In this document: positions 30,584-42,155 of the stretch, piece by piece
How positions within the stretch are numbered: position 1 is the first letter of the stretch
Layout of the letters: every line of letters starts with the position of its first letter
Position numbers and translations under genes: made by a program
Origin: Ovis canadensis
Lineage: Eukaryota; Chordata; Mammalia; Artiodactyla; Bovidae
Assembly (NCBI RefSeq): GCF_042477335.2
Contig: NC_091262.1
Coordinates: 41,575,001 to 41,639,000 of the forward strand
Reading direction: 5' to 3'
Length of the DNA stretch: 64,000 nucleotides
The notes under the pieces: generated by a model
What the model saw: only the letters and a program-made list of their open reading frames with translations
The model's database searches: none
What the model was told of the DNA's origin: nothing

Positions 30584-31772
30584 TTTTAAATACCTTTTTT
30601 TAAAAAATGTTCACGTATAGTTGATTTACAATGTTGTATTAGCTTCAAGGGTACAGCAAAGTGATTTAGTTAAATGTGTCTATTCTTTTTCATATTCTTT
30701 TCCTATTTAGGTTATTACAGCATATTGAGCGGAGTTCCCTGTGTTATACTGTATGTCCTTGTTGATGATCTATTTTATTTTTAAACATTTCATTTTGGAA
30801 TAATTGTATTTATTTCTGTATTATTTTAATCCCTCTATTTATTGGGTGTATGAAAATTTTATTTTTTTACTTTATTTAAAATTTTTACTTATTTTCTATT
30901 TTAAGGGGGGATCTTTGGTCCCCAACTAGGGGACTCACACTTTCTGCATTGGAACCAAGGAGTCTTAAGCACTGGAACACCAGGTAAGTCCCTGATTATC
31001 TATTTTAAATATAGTAGTACCTATATCAATCCCTGACTCCCAATCTATTTCTCCCCCTCACCTTTCCCCTTTGGTAACCATAAGTTTTCTATATCTGTGA
31101 GTCTGTTTCTATTTTGTAAGTTCATTTGTGTCATATTTTGGATTTCACATATAAGTGCTACCATATGATATTTGTCTTTCTGTTTCTGATTTACTTCATT
31201 TAGTGTGACAATCTCCAGGTCTATCCATGTTGCTGCAAATGGTATTATTTCACCCATTTTTTATGGCTGAGTAATATTCCACTATATACATGTACCACAT
31301 CTTCTGAAACTGTGATGAAAAGACTCCCAACAAACAAAAGTCCAGGATGAGCTGGCTTCACAGGAGAATTCTATCAAACATTTAGAGAAGAGATAACACC
31401 TATCCTTCTGAAACTATTCCCCAAAAATGCAGAGGAATGAACACTTCTAAGCTCATTCTATGAGGTCACCATCACCCTGATACATAAACCAGACAAAGAC
31501 ACCACAAAAAAAGAAAATTCCAGGCCAATATCACTGATGAACATAGATGTAAAAATCCTTAACAAAGTACTAGTAAACTGGCTCGAGCAATACATGGAAA
31601 GGATCACCATGATGAAGTGGGATTTATCCCAGGGATGCAAGGATTTTTCAATATCCACAAATCAATCAGTGTGATAGATCACATCACCAACTGAAGATTA
31701 AAAACTATATGATCATCTCGATAAATGCAGGTAAAGCTTTTGACAAAATCCAATGTCCATTTATGATAAAGG
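30584..31772 (-). mobile_element. L1 with 5' inversion (twin priming)
   Basis: One antisense L1 insertion flanked by a 19-bp duplication with one mismatch, ctctgcacaggcctttctt at 30,565-30,583 and ctctgcacaagcctttctt at 31,773-31,791. The left part, 30,584-31,308, is the L1 3' end in antisense. The right part, 31,309-31,772, is a sense piece from the L1 reverse transcriptase region ('ttccaggccaatatcactga'). About 1.5 kb of L1 between the two parts is missing. A CHR-type SINE with its own duplication interrupts the antisense part. Confidence 0.85.
30778..30993 (-). mobile_element. CHR-type artiodactyl SINE, antisense, inside L1
   Basis: Antisense tRNA-derived SINE ending 'ccaggtaagtccct', with a long T-rich tail side. 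The flanks gatgatctatttta (30,764-30,777) and gattatctatttta (30,994-31,007) form a 14-bp duplication with one mismatch. Confidence 0.7.
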
Positions 31773-31791
31773 CTCTGCACAAGCCTTTCTT

Positions 31792-33985
31792 AAGTTCCCC
31801 AAACACACAGGGCTCCTGCCAGTTCCGAAGCCTCCGCACATGCTATACCCACCTGAAACACTGGCTGGAATGTAAGGGAAGCCCATGTAAGGGGAAATCG
31901 ACAGCCTAGCATGGGTAGGAGGACTGTTAGCACCTCCAGGCTAGTCAAGGGATGACTGCTGGAATCCAGTGAGACCTGCAGCTCTCAGCGGCAGGGAGCT
32001 GGGAGGCCGAGGCTGTGGGCTTCATTGGAAGGACATGGCCATTCTTAGCATTGTGTGGGGAAGGGCCCAGAAAGATCCACCAGCACTGCCCTCCTCATCC
32101 CTCCAGGCTCCCTCCCGTTGGGCAAATGAACTGGGATCCAGGGAGCCCGCAGACACGGTCCACAGACACCAGCCTCCTGGGCCCAGAGCCCAGTGGGAGA
32201 GGCTGGAGGGTGGGTCGAGGGGCGAACGGGGACATGGGGCTCATCCCACACTGCCCACAGTCTCCTCCTCCTATCCTTTGTTGGCCACCAGCTTAGTGCA
32301 AGATCATGTCAACTCTGTCACAGTCTCACTTGGAACTGAAAATGTTAACCGGCTTTGCTCCTGTGAGAATTGGGGAAAACTGGGGAGAGAGTGTGTGAAT
32401 GAGAAGCACAGCAGATGCCAGCAGGGTGTTATTTGCCTCCGTGTGGACGCACATCTGCAGTATTTCTCAACCACATCTGGGGGAGCAGCTGCAACTGGAG
32501 TTGCCACCAGATTAAGTTTATGACAATCCGCTGTCACTTCCCAAGATTCAAACGTCACCTGCACAGGCCCAAGAGGCAAGGCAAAAGGAGCTGGCAAAGC
32601 TGTGCCCCCCACCTCCCTCCAGGCTGTGACGGGGGCCACGGGCTCCGCAGCTCCCCCTGGATGGAGCATCCCTTCTTGATTACCTCCTGGGAGAGAGGGT
32701 CAGTTCCCTTAGCTTTTCCTCTGATGACAGTTCTCGTCCCTCGTGTCAGGGGAGCCCATCTGGGGACTATGCAAGGGGCCCTGCGAGTCCGTGCCACTGG
32801 GAGAAACCACAGCGTGGGTCTGCAGGCCTGTTAGACCCACCTCGGTCGGATTCAGCCCCAGACTTCCCTCTCCTGATGACCACGAGCCCCCACTTTGATT
32901 CTAGGGCCCAGGGATATTTTGCTTCTTAAGGGTTTTTAAAACATTTCCTAGGAAAGAACGTCACTTCAGAGACAAAGTCCAGCCATCTTCAAAGGTCTCG
33001 GGATTTCCTTTTTTCCAGAGCATACGTGACCTTCCATGGCCCCTCTGGGGAGGAGTCAAAGGAAGATTTACAGCATGTATTTCCAGCAATGCTGCAGGAC
33101 CCATCTTCAGGATACCCGGCCTCCCCTTTTATCAAGGGCCTCTGAGTCTGGAAACTAACTTCAGTCTGTTAATGTGACTGCTGCTCGTTTCCTTCTTTGG
33201 GGTCCATTAGCCACCACCAGAGGTCAGGTGGATCAAAGCATTCTGGCTACACCCATCTTCCTGCTCATCACAACACAGGCACCTCCTTGTCTTTGGCAGT
33301 GAAACACGCCACTTGGTTTTTGCCACCGCAGAATCCCACCATCACCAAGGACACCAGGGGCATCTCAACAGTGACCTCTCCCAGTGGCAGACCCAGTCCG
33401 CAGAGAATGTGCACAGGGTCTTTAAGCAAGAGAGGCTGCTGGTCTTCCGAGACCCAGACCAGCTGGCCGTTCCCATCAGCCAGAAACAGAACCCGTTCCA
33501 GACAGACTCAAGGGTCAAGGTTCTTAATGCCCCTGGCCTCTACTCAGATGGTGAATCCCAGACCTCAGGGTCCTGCTCCTTTCCAAAGCATCTCCACATA
33601 GGACACTTACAAAGCCTTTGAATTCAAATGACATTGTAATTCTGCCATATTCACAAAGCCCGCATTTGACTTTTGACAAGGTTATCTCTATGGCTACAGC
33701 AAATAAAAGATTCTCTGGGGGGTCTGATAAAAATTCTCTGGTTTTCTGTAAGCTCCAAGCTTTAACCTGGAGTATGTAGTTTTTCTTTCTGCCGGGTCTC
33801 TGGTGTAGTAAGAACTGGCCACCCACCCTACAATCCTTGACGTCACCCTTACTGACCTTAAGGGCTGAAGTCACCTGCCCCTCCCTCCCCACCTCACCCC
33901 CTGCCCTTCCCTGAGTTCTGGCTTTAGTAAGGACTTTGTCCAAAGCAATTGCAGGTGGCAGTTTGACCAGCTGTAATCCCTGGCA
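31792..33985. other. Unique sequence, no gene recognised
   Basis: About 2.2 kb without a repeat that I recognise. Open frames of up to 184 codons (31,969-32,523) overlap frames on the other strand. They show no domain, and their composition follows local GC content, so they are not called. Confidence 0.4.
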
Positions 33986-34000
33986 TGGCCTGAATTGTTG

Positions 34001-34212
34001 TTGTTGTTCAGTCATTAAGTCATGTTCGACACTTTATGACCCCAAGGACTGTAGTCCTCCAGGCTCCTCTGTCCATGGGATTTCCAAGGCAACAATACTG
34101 CTGTAGGTTGCCATGCTCACCTCCAGGGGTGAGCCCTGACCCAGGGATTGAACCCACGTCTCCTGCATTGGCAGGCAAATTCTTCCCTTGCTTAGCCACC
34201 GGGCAAGCCCTG
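34001..34212 (-). mobile_element. Bov-tA SINE, antisense
   Basis: Antisense Bov-tA beginning with a (TTG)n tail and ending 'gccaccgggcaagccctg'. Flanked by tggcctgaattgttg (33,986-34,000) and tggcctggattattg (34,213-34,227), a 15-bp duplication with two mismatches. Confidence 0.9.
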
Positions 34213-34260
34213 TGGCCTGGATTATTGGCAGCTTGTTTCCCATCATTAAGAATTCAGCAT

Positions 34261-34435
34261 GGGACTTCCCTGGTGGTTAGAACTTTGCCTTCCAGCGCAG
34301 GAGTTGTGGGTTTGATCCCTGGTTGGGGAGCTAAGATCCCACATGCTTGTGGCCAAAAAATAAAAACATAAAACAGAACCAATATTGTAATGAATTCAAT
34401 AAAGACTTTAAAAATGGTCCACAACAGAAAAATCT
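34261..34435 (+). mobile_element. CHR-type SINE, sense
   Basis: Head 'gggacttccctggtggttag', B-box-like 'gggtttgatccctgg', then 'gctaagatcccacatgc' and an A-rich tail. tRNA-derived artiodactyl SINE. Confidence 0.8.
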
Positions 34436-34922
34436 TTAAAAGGCGGGGGGTGGGGGGGGAAGTAAAAAAGAGCTCAGCACTGCTTCCCGGGCCCAGGACA
34501 TGATCGCACTTACCCCAGAATCTATCTAAGAGGGTCTGTTTCCAGGGACCATGATTGGTACCTGTGCTGTGTGAATCAGGGTCCAGGCGGGGAAACAATC
34601 CACACTGGCTGTTTTTGAACAGAGATTTAAACACAGAATAGTTTCAGCAGGATTGGAGGACTCAGTGAGCCAAACTAGCTGACAATTAAATCATATCTGC
34701 GGCTGTGGCCAAGCTCTGGGTGAGGGCGCTGGTGTTAGTTAGCATGTCTCACCCGCTCAGTCCAGTCTCATCCCACCCTCCCAGGCTGCTCCCCCAGTGA
34801 CCCTGACAGTGCAGGCTGCCCCTCTGTCTGCCCCATAGGGGCCTTTATTGCCTATGAACCAGGGGCGGGGCTCCAGCCAGTCTGCTGTTGTGCAGCCCAG
34901 GGCCCAGGTCAGCGTCTGCCAC
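34436..34922. other. Unique sequence
   Basis: About 490 bp with no recognised repeat or exon. Confidence 0.35.
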
Positions 34923-35796
34923 TGGAATTTTTTCTTTTTACTTGGAAAAAGAAAAATTGGAATATAGTTGCTTTACAATGTTGCATTATTTTCTGTTGTA
35001 TAGCAAAGTGGATCAGCCGTATGTATACCTATATCCCCTCTCTCTTGGACATCCCTCCCTTCCCACCCCTCTAGGTCAGCACAGAGCACCCAGCTGAGAT
35101 CCCTGTGCTATACAGCAGCTTCCCATTAGCTATCTAATTTACACATGGTAATGTATTTATGTCGGAGAAGGCAATGGCACCCCACTCCAGTACTCTTGCC
35201 TGGAAAATCCCATGGATGAGGAGCCTGGTGAGCTGCAGTCCATGGGGTCGCTAAGGGTTGGGCACGACTGAGCGACTTCACTTTCACTTTTCACTTTCAT
35301 GCATTGGAGAAGGAAATGGCAACCCACTCCAGTGTTCTTGCCTGGAGAATCCCAGGGACGGGGGAGCCTGGTGGGCTGCCATCTATGGAGTTGCACAGAG
35401 CTGAACACGACTGAAGTGACTTAGCAGCAATGTATTTATGTCAGACCCACTCTCTCATTTTGTCCCACTCTCTCCTTCCCCTGCTGTGTCCACAGGTCCA
35501 ATCTCTGTGTCTGTGTCTCTATTGCTGTCCTACAGATAGGTTCATCAGTACCGTTTTCCTAGATTCCACATATATGCATTAATATAGGATGTTTGTTTTC
35601 TTCTTTTTGACTTTAGGTCCATCACATATACAAATGACCCTATTTTGTTCCTTTGAGTAATATTCCATTGTGTATGTATACCACATCTTTTTATCCATTC
35701 CTCTGTTGTTGGCCATTTATGTTGTCTTCCTATCCTGGCTACTGCAAATAGTGCTGCAATGAACACTGGGGTGCATTGAATTACAGTTTTCTCAGT
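34923..35796 (-). mobile_element. L1 3' end, antisense, split by Bov-A2
   Basis: Antisense L1 3' UTR and late ORF2: 'ggaatatagttgctttacaa', 'gagtaatattccattgtgt', 'aatagtgctgcaatgaac'. A possible 9-bp duplication, gtctgccac/gtctggcac, lies at 34,914-34,922 and 35,797-35,805. Confidence 0.85.
35164..35428 (+). mobile_element. Bov-A2 SINE, sense, inside L1
   Basis: Two Bov-A units with the 'cactttcacttttcac' linker. An exact 14-bp duplication, aatgtatttatgtc, lies at 35,150-35,163 and 35,429-35,442. A young insertion. Confidence 0.95.
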
Positions 35797-36254
35797 GTCT
35801 GGCACAGGGATTTTTTTAAAAAAAGATAAATAATTAATGATGAAATCAGTTCTCACAACCACTTTCTGAAGAAGCAAGGATCTGGTTTGTCAGTTGAGAC
35901 ATCTCAGCCTCACCTGAACCACGTGGATGGAGCTGGGGTTAGGTGGGAGATTTCTAGAGGACGCCAAGCAGACAAAAGCCATCACTGGAGAACATCAACA
36001 TCGTACAGCACCTGCTGTTGAAACGGTGACCATCATGATCTGGCGCGTTTTACACCCTGGGTTCAGAGGGGTGCATATGCCACTAAGTCTTGTGACTATC
36101 CCTGAAGGCAAGTCATGGTATTTCCCCGTTTAACAGTGGAGGAAACTGAGTTATGCAGAGGAGAGACACCAGCTCAGGTCAGAGGCCCCGGCTGAGTGCT
36201 GGCTTGGCTGGGATTCTCAGCCAAGATGCACACCGCTCCTCGGAACAGGCGTTT

Positions 36255-36425
36255 CTAGACGTCTGTTAGACAGAACAATAACCCCCGAGATGCCCACATC
36301 CTAACCTCTGGACACTGAATATCCACCTTACAGGAAAAACAGGCTTCGTAGATGTGAGGAAGGGCCTCCAGCTGGGCAGATTTTCCTAGATTCTAAGGGT
36401 GGGCAGAATCGAGTCACTTGAGTTC
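36255..36425 (+). mobile_element. MaLR (MLT1-like) LTR fragment
   Basis: Pattern 'gatgcccacatcctaacctc', 'gtgaatat'-like 'ctgaatatccaccttacag', 'cagattttcctagattctaa' and 'gggtgggcagaatcgagtcac' matches the 5' half of old MaLR LTRs. It lies just upstream of the CpG island. Confidence 0.55.
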
Positions 36426-36738
36426 TTTTTAATTTTATTGGAGTCTAGTGTATAGATTTGGGTCCTTCTCCGTTTAGGACGATAAGGAGGGAAAGGGCTG
36501 GGGCAAGGCCTTGGGGGAGGGGCGGCCAGTGGTCAGGCCAGGGCAGCACAGGATATTGGGAACGGGGTGATGGGATGGTTCACAGGGGCCTGGCACACAG
36601 CCAGTGATCTGTGGCTGGGTGGCGCTGGGGGCCTGCCCTCCAGAGGGGTCTCTCAGAGGCCGCGATCTCCCCGCGACTTCTGCGCAGGGCCGAACAGGGC
36701 GCGGTGGGCAGGACCTTCCATCACATGCGCTCGGGAGC

Positions 36739-36753
36739 CCGCCAGGGGGCAGC
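36739..36753 (+). promoter_or_regulatory. CTCF-type binding motif
   Basis: CCGCCAGGGGGCAGC agrees with the core CTCF consensus (CC[AG]C[CN]AGGGGGC[AG][GC]) at essentially every informative position. It sits near the upstream edge of the CpG island. Confidence 0.65.
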
Positions 36754-37199
36754 GTGGCGCCCGGGGCAGGTGCGGGCGCAGGGGCACCTCGCTGTCACCT
36801 GTTCCACCCGCCGGAGGACCAGACCCCGGCGTCTCCTCATCCTGCAGGTGCCGGGAACGCTGGGGAATCTGTGCTCTCCAGGGACCCGAGGCCAGCCCCG
36901 CAGGACCTGGGCCCCAGGTGCGCCCGCCGCAAGTCCGCCCAGAGTCGGGGCGAGGGCTCCGGGAGGGGGCTGGGCGCGCACGCATCTTTGTCCTCCTGGT
37001 CTTCCCGCCGCGCGCTCTCGCCCGGCGAGGGGCGCTGGCGAGGCCAAGGCGGGGCGGGGCGCGGGCGTCCAGCCGCAGGCCGGTGCGGGGTGCGCCCGCG
37101 GGCCCCGCTGCGTGGGCCGGGCAGGAGCGGCCCTGCGTGCCGTACGCCGCGTTCGGGGCGCGCCCGCCGCTATCCAGCTTCCCGGGCTCGGCAGCATCT

Positions 37200-37300
37200 C
37201 GGTGCGCGGCTCACAAAGAGCTGCGGCGGCGGCCCCGCGCTCGGCCTTGGGGACACAGCGGCGGCGGCTGTGCACTCGCACGGCCCTGAGCTCGGGCCAG
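37200..37300 (+). other. Candidate first exon ending at a splice donor
   Basis: The sequence ...GGGCCAG|GTAAAC at 37,300/37,301 is a good 5' splice site inside the CpG island. The preceding GC-rich stretch (GCGGCGGC near 37,222-37,232 and 37,258-37,268) resembles a 5' UTR. The exon's 5' edge is unknown and the start given is arbitrary. Frames crossing this site are open on several strands only because the region is GC-rich. It is most likely a non-coding leader exon. Confidence 0.35.
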
Positions 37301-38039
37301 GTAAACCGGGGTCCGGGCTACCCGACCCTTCCCCAGAGCGGCCGCAGCCTGGGGGCGCCGGGGCGGGCGCGGGGGGCGCGATCGGGCGGCGCTGCGGACG
37401 GGGGGCGCCGCGGGGATCAGGGGTACAGCCGGGCGGGCGCGGCGGGGCCGAGCTGGTGGCTCGCGCATCCCGGGCGGGGGCGCGGCGGCGAGGGGCGACT
37501 AGGCGCAGACCAGGGACGCAGACCCGCGGCGGCTGCCCCCTCGGGTCCCGCCGGGCTGGCGGGGCCGCTGGAGTGTTCCGCGGCCCCTCTCGGCACTGGT
37601 ACTGAGTCCCTGTGAGGGGCGGCAACTCTCGAGTTTGGGGTCTTTCCTGGGTTCCCTGTCACCTGGGAAGCCGAGCCCCGGTTTTCTAGCCCTCCACCCT
37701 TTTCCTTTATAACGAGGCCCAGCGGGAGAAACTCCTCAGTTAAAAATTCCACAGTCGGGTTCCCCTGGGCTGCCGGCGCTGGGCTGGGGGCACGGCGCGA
37801 ACCTGCCCGGTCGTCCCAGCCCCTTTCCCCTCGGCCTGGCTGCTACTGATGGTCTATGCGAAGGGCGAGGCCCCCGCCCCCAAGCCGGGCTGTGCCCCGG
37901 GCGGGCCGGGCAGCGGGCCTCGGTCTATCAAGGCCGCGGGGCTGGGGACTTGGGGGTCGAAATTGCCCTGGACCCGGTGCCGAGGGAGAGTCATGAGGGG
38001 CCCACCCTTCCCGAGACTCGCTAAGCATGGAGGCTGAGA

Positions 38040-40199
38040 TTGTACCTGCTTGTCTCAACTTAGTATTTACTTGCAGAAGGAAGACTTAATTTTTTGACAT
38101 ATGTTTGGATCCAGCCTGATAGGGGCCAACCTCAAATTTGGTGGTTAAGCCAACTCATAAATGGCCGTGGGGACGGTCAACCCCAAAGTGGGGAATCTCC
38201 TTTGTGCCCTTCATCCCGTGGGCTGAGCTGTCCCTGACCTCTTCAGCCTCTGTCCCCTTTCTGAAAATACCAACCCCCCCCTCACCCCCCACATGCTCTC
38301 CTTCTTTCTCTTTGAGAAAAATAGTGGTTTTGGGAATAATGACCTGCAGGCTTCCAGGGTGGGAACCACACAGCTTTTCCTGGGGTGCACATTTAGTTTG
38401 CTCTGCCGGGTACCCACAGCCTGGTGGATGGCTCCTTTTTCAAGCCTCTGGGTCCTTCTGGTGAGGGGAGGTGAGGGGGAGGGTCTTGCCTTCTCTTGGG
38501 GGGCTTCCATTCTTCAGGGGACACTGAGGGTCCTCCAGCCAGGATGCCCTTCCCTGTGCCCTCACTGCTGGGGGGCTGTCCATCCTGCCTCCATCTGCAC
38601 TCAGGAAAGGGGGTTGGTGGCTCCTGAGCAGCAAATGACCCTGGCATGGAGCCTGCTGGCACTCAGGATGCTGTCCAGGGTGTTAGTAAGCACGTTGGAG
38701 CTTGCTGACGAGTCAGCTTGCTGAGTGGGCCGCCTCCTGGGTGGGCCCCATGGCACTGGCAGAGAGACCCTGGGATGGGTCTCCAGAGCTGCACTAGGTC
38801 TGGGTGGTGGCCCTAGTGACAGGCGCCCTGAGAGTCTGCGGTGGGGCCCGGCTCTCCAGACCTCTGCTCATTGGCTGGGGAGCATGGTTGGGCCCCTCCC
38901 CCATTGTCTGCCTTCCCATCTCCAGGGTACTGGGCTTCTCTGCCTGGGAGAAGTGTGGGCCGGACCAGATGGGGTGTGTGTGTGTGTGTGTGTGCGCACG
39001 CGTGCGTGTGCCTGCGTGTGTGAGTATGAGAGGTGGGATGGGCACTGGCAGGCGGTCAGTTTCTTAATCTTTGGCCTCTTGTTTGTGTTAGTTGCCCCGG
39101 GCTGGACTTGTGGTTTGTTAACTTGGCTCTGCCTTGGTACTTCTAACCCTTAAAAAAAAAAATTAGTTTCACAGGGATAATTGGTGGGGATGGATTGTGA
39201 AATGGAGGTGCATAAATAATCCAATTTGCCAACTGAGCTAAGAAATGTGGGATAAAAAAAAGATAATTTTAAAAGACACCAGTCGCCCCCCTGGAGCTAA
39301 GAGGGAGTGCCAAAACACCTTAATGTTTCCTAGACACAACTGAGGAACTCAGGGAAAGCTCATGTGATGGGAGGCTTGCCTTGGGCTGGGCTTTGTTTGA
39401 CTTGGGCAGCCCTGAGGCCTGTGGAGGGACAGGAGCCCCAGGGCACAAGCACAACCCCCCCAGGCCTCAGCTCCACCTGGGCACTCTTCCCCATCCTAAG
39501 CCCTGAGCATCTGATCCAGGGACTCAGCAGGTCAGGGCCTCTGGTCACACTGGGGTCTGAAGTCTTGGAGAGACGTTTATGTCGGGGATGTTTGGAGGAC
39601 TGGGTGCAGATGGCCACAGAGGGAGGCCCTGAGCTGGCATGGAGGGCTTCCTTCCAGAACAAGTGGCAGAAAGCAGCATTCTGCCTCGAGAGAGTGGCAG
39701 AGAGCTGGGTTTCCTGAGCCCTGACCTGGCTGGGATGGGGAGTGACGTGGACACTGACGGTTGTGTGGCTCCATCCTGTTGGTCATGTCTGAAATGATTG
39801 TTCACCAAGTGGGGCCCAGGTGCCCAGTTGGTGGTTGGTAGTTGGCTGTGTGCCCACATGGGGATTCTCTGGCCCCTTTTGAGGCCCCACTCACCACCTG
39901 GGTTGGCTCCAGCTGGTGGCTCAGAGCAGCCTGCAGGCACAGGCTGACTCGGCTGTCATGGGTGCCTCTTCTCTGCCTCTCCTGTAGGCAGTCCTCCACT
40001 CTCCCAGTCCTCTCGGATGCACAAGGGAGCCAGGGAGGACAGCGATCTTGTTGTCATGCATCCAGGCTGTCTCGATGGGCCTGAGATTCACGAGTCTTCT
40101 TGGGAACCCCCTGACCCCATTTCGGCAGGTGCTGTTGCTGCCTGACTTGTGATTTCTGTGCTAGCTACAGGGTGTCCTGTGCTGGGCTGGGCTGATGTC
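38040..40199. other. Unique GC-rich sequence downstream of the CpG island
   Basis: About 2.2 kb of largely non-repetitive, moderately GC-rich DNA with a (TG)n/(CG-TG) microsatellite at 38,970-39,022. Likely first-intron sequence if the candidate exon is real. Frames up to 143 codons overlap each other on both strands and lack recognisable domains. Confidence 0.4.
38970..39022. repeat. (TG)n microsatellite with CG interruptions
   Basis: A run of TG dinucleotides passing into tgcgcacgcgtgcgtgtg. Alternating purine-pyrimidine throughout. Confidence 0.9.
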
Positions 40200-40905
40200 C
40201 CTCACTCAAGCCTGCAGTGGCTCCCCAGCGCCCTCTCCACACCCTCAGCCTGATTTTTATTTCTGCAGGTTCCCTTCCTCGCTCCCAGCCATACCATCAG
40301 GCAGGCTCATTGCCCAGGCTTGCTTTGTGTCATCCCCACCCCATCCCTACCTGCCACCTTGGCCCGTGTCCGTCCTTCATCATCCCAGATGAATATGGAG
40401 TTTTCCCTTCTTCTCTGCCAGTTGCCAAGTTTGCTGAGCTCCTGCCTGCCTCAGGGCCTTTGCACTTGCTTTCCATCTCCCTGGCATGTGCCTCCTGCAT
40501 ATGTCCACCTGGCTTGCTCTCTCACTCACTTCTCTGTCTGTATTTCAGCTTCCTACATAAATTAGCATCATTTCTGCCTTTCATGTTAACCCTCACTTCT
40601 CTGTCTGTATTTCAGCTTCCTACATAAATTAGCATCATTTCTGCCTTTCATGTTAACCCTCACTTCTCTGTCTGTATTTCAGCTTCCTACATAAATTAGC
40701 ATCATTTCTGCCTTTCATGTTAACCCTGCTTTGTGTTTCTTCTTAGGACCTAACACAATTTATGATTTTTATACTTTTATTCTGTCTCTTACCACTGCAA
40801 CATACAGGCTGTGTTGACTTCTGTGTCCCTGGAACAAGAATAGTGCTTGGCACCTGGTTGACCCTTAGCCCAACTTGTTAAATGGATGAACGAATGAATG
40901 AAACC
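40200..40905 (+). mobile_element. L2 LINE 3' region, sense, with an internal triplication
   Basis: L2 pattern in order: 'gcagtggctccccagcgccc', 'cctcagggcctttgcacttg', 'cttgctctctcactcac', then 'gtgtccctggaacaag', 'agtgcttggcacctgg' and the terminal 'atgaacgaatgaatgaa'. A 67-bp segment is present three times in the middle. An ancient mammalian repeat. Confidence 0.7.
40527..40727. repeat. 67-bp tandem repeat, three identical copies
   Basis: Three consecutive 67-bp copies begin at 40,527, 40,594 and 40,661. I see no difference between them. Each contains 'tctgtctgtatttcag', a polypyrimidine tract plus AG resembling a splice acceptor. Confidence 0.95.
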
Positions 40906-41946
40906 CCAGGAGCATCGTGCTTCCTTCCAGTACAAGCCTGGTGCCCTGCTGCTCGCTTCCCACACCTACAAGAGACCCCACACCTAAAAACAGCTGCATT
41001 CACAGCTGGTCCCTCCCAGACCTCCAGCAGAACCTTGCCTACACTGGATCTGCAGGAGAGAGTGATGGAGATGTGGCGGGGTGGGGGGGGCAGGCCAGAT
41101 GTCACGTGGCTGGAAGGCCATCCAGCCCCAGTAGTGGGCGTTCTGATCCTTCACGGAAACTCCTTTGGGATTCTTGGTTGTTTGGCTGGTCGGCTCTCAG
41201 GCTGTGCCTGCGCTCACCTCGGTGGGTCATGGACATGCTGGGAACAAGACCCCCTGTGGCTTAGGTTCCCTACCTTCTTCATCTGGAAGTTTCTAAACTG
41301 GTCTTTCCCCTTATGTCGGACTTCGTGTCTTCAGGCTCCCGGCCTCTCCGCCTGTCCTTGTGTGCCAGCCTGCCCCTCCTGAAGCCTCCCCACCCTGCCT
41401 GATTCTCCCTACCTGTGTTTTGGCCCCACTGGAGGGGGCCACTGGTTTTTTAAGGGGGAAAACTGTCACTGATCTCTGGGGCCTTGGGTGAGCCACCAGC
41501 CCTGGGCGCCTTTCTCAGCCTCCGTCATAGGTGCCTGATAGAGCTTGCCGGGATGGTTTTGATCCCAGAAGTCCAGCACTGAACTGAGATGAGAGGTTGG
41601 TGCTCAGCCAGAGCTTCATGGATGCCGGTGGCTACAGTGCTGTGGCTTCTTTTGTTTTACTGGGAGTTTGAAGGGTCAGCTTTGCTGGCTTTACATGCAG
41701 CCTAGTGGGAGACTGTCATGCTTCCTACACTCTCAGGTGCTGTTCTGATGTAAGGGGCTGCATCTGTGGTTTTGTGCATGAAGGATCAAAATTAAAGAGA
41801 AAAAATACAGCTTGAGATGTCGGCATCTCCTGACCGCACAGATATTTGCATCTTGTGGGTTTTCTGAAAACGGAAGCATGCTGGCATTCAAAGGTGGTTT
41901 CGGATGGAGAAACTGACTGGAATGAAATACACATCACTGGGCACTT
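40906..41946. other. Unique sequence
   Basis: About 1 kb without a recognised repeat. The 166-codon frame at 40,882-41,382 overlaps the L2 end and other frames and has no recognised domain; not called. Confidence 0.4.
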
Positions 41947-42155
41947 TTTATTTTTTTTTTTTAAAGATTGTTTTGTTGTGGAGATATTTTTTAAAGTCTT
42001 TATTGAATTTGTTACAATATTGCTTCTGTTGTTTATGCTCTGGTTTTTTGGCTGTGAGGCATGTGGAATCCTAGTTCTCTGACCAGAAATTGAGCCTGCA
42101 CCCCCTGCTTTGGAAGGTGAAGTCTTAATCAAGGGACCTCCAGGGTAGTCCCTCA
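41947..42155 (-). mobile_element. CHR-type SINE, antisense
   Basis: T-rich tail, then 'gctgtgaggcatgtggaatc', 'ctgcaccccctgctttgg' and the head 'ccagggtagtccctc'. An approximate direct repeat ggcactt flanks it (41,940-41,946 and 42,159-42,165). Confidence 0.75.

Larger units (their letters stand above)
36560..38010. promoter_or_regulatory. CpG island, probable promoter
   Basis: A dense block of CpG dinucleotides from about 36,640 to 37,600, with a second CpG-rich patch at about 37,770-37,990, in a window otherwise poor in CpG. It has several GC boxes (for example ggcggggcggggc near 37,048-37,060), repeated GCGGCGGC runs and no TATA box, fitting a broad housekeeping or developmental promoter. 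It contains no mobile element, unlike its surroundings. The plus strand has the better donor site, which favours a plus-strand gene, but a minus-strand or bidirectional promoter cannot be excluded. I cannot name the gene. Confidence 0.8.

Noticed and set aside
31969..32523. 184-codon frame in unique sequence
   Set aside because: No domain, no evident splice context, and comparable frames overlap it on the other strand.
36567..37615. Long overlapping open frames (240, 333 and 334 codons plus, 186 and 151 minus) in the CpG island
   Set aside because: All frames are open because GC-rich sequence has few stop codons. They overlap on both strands, are rich in Arg, Gly, Ala and Pro, and show no domain.
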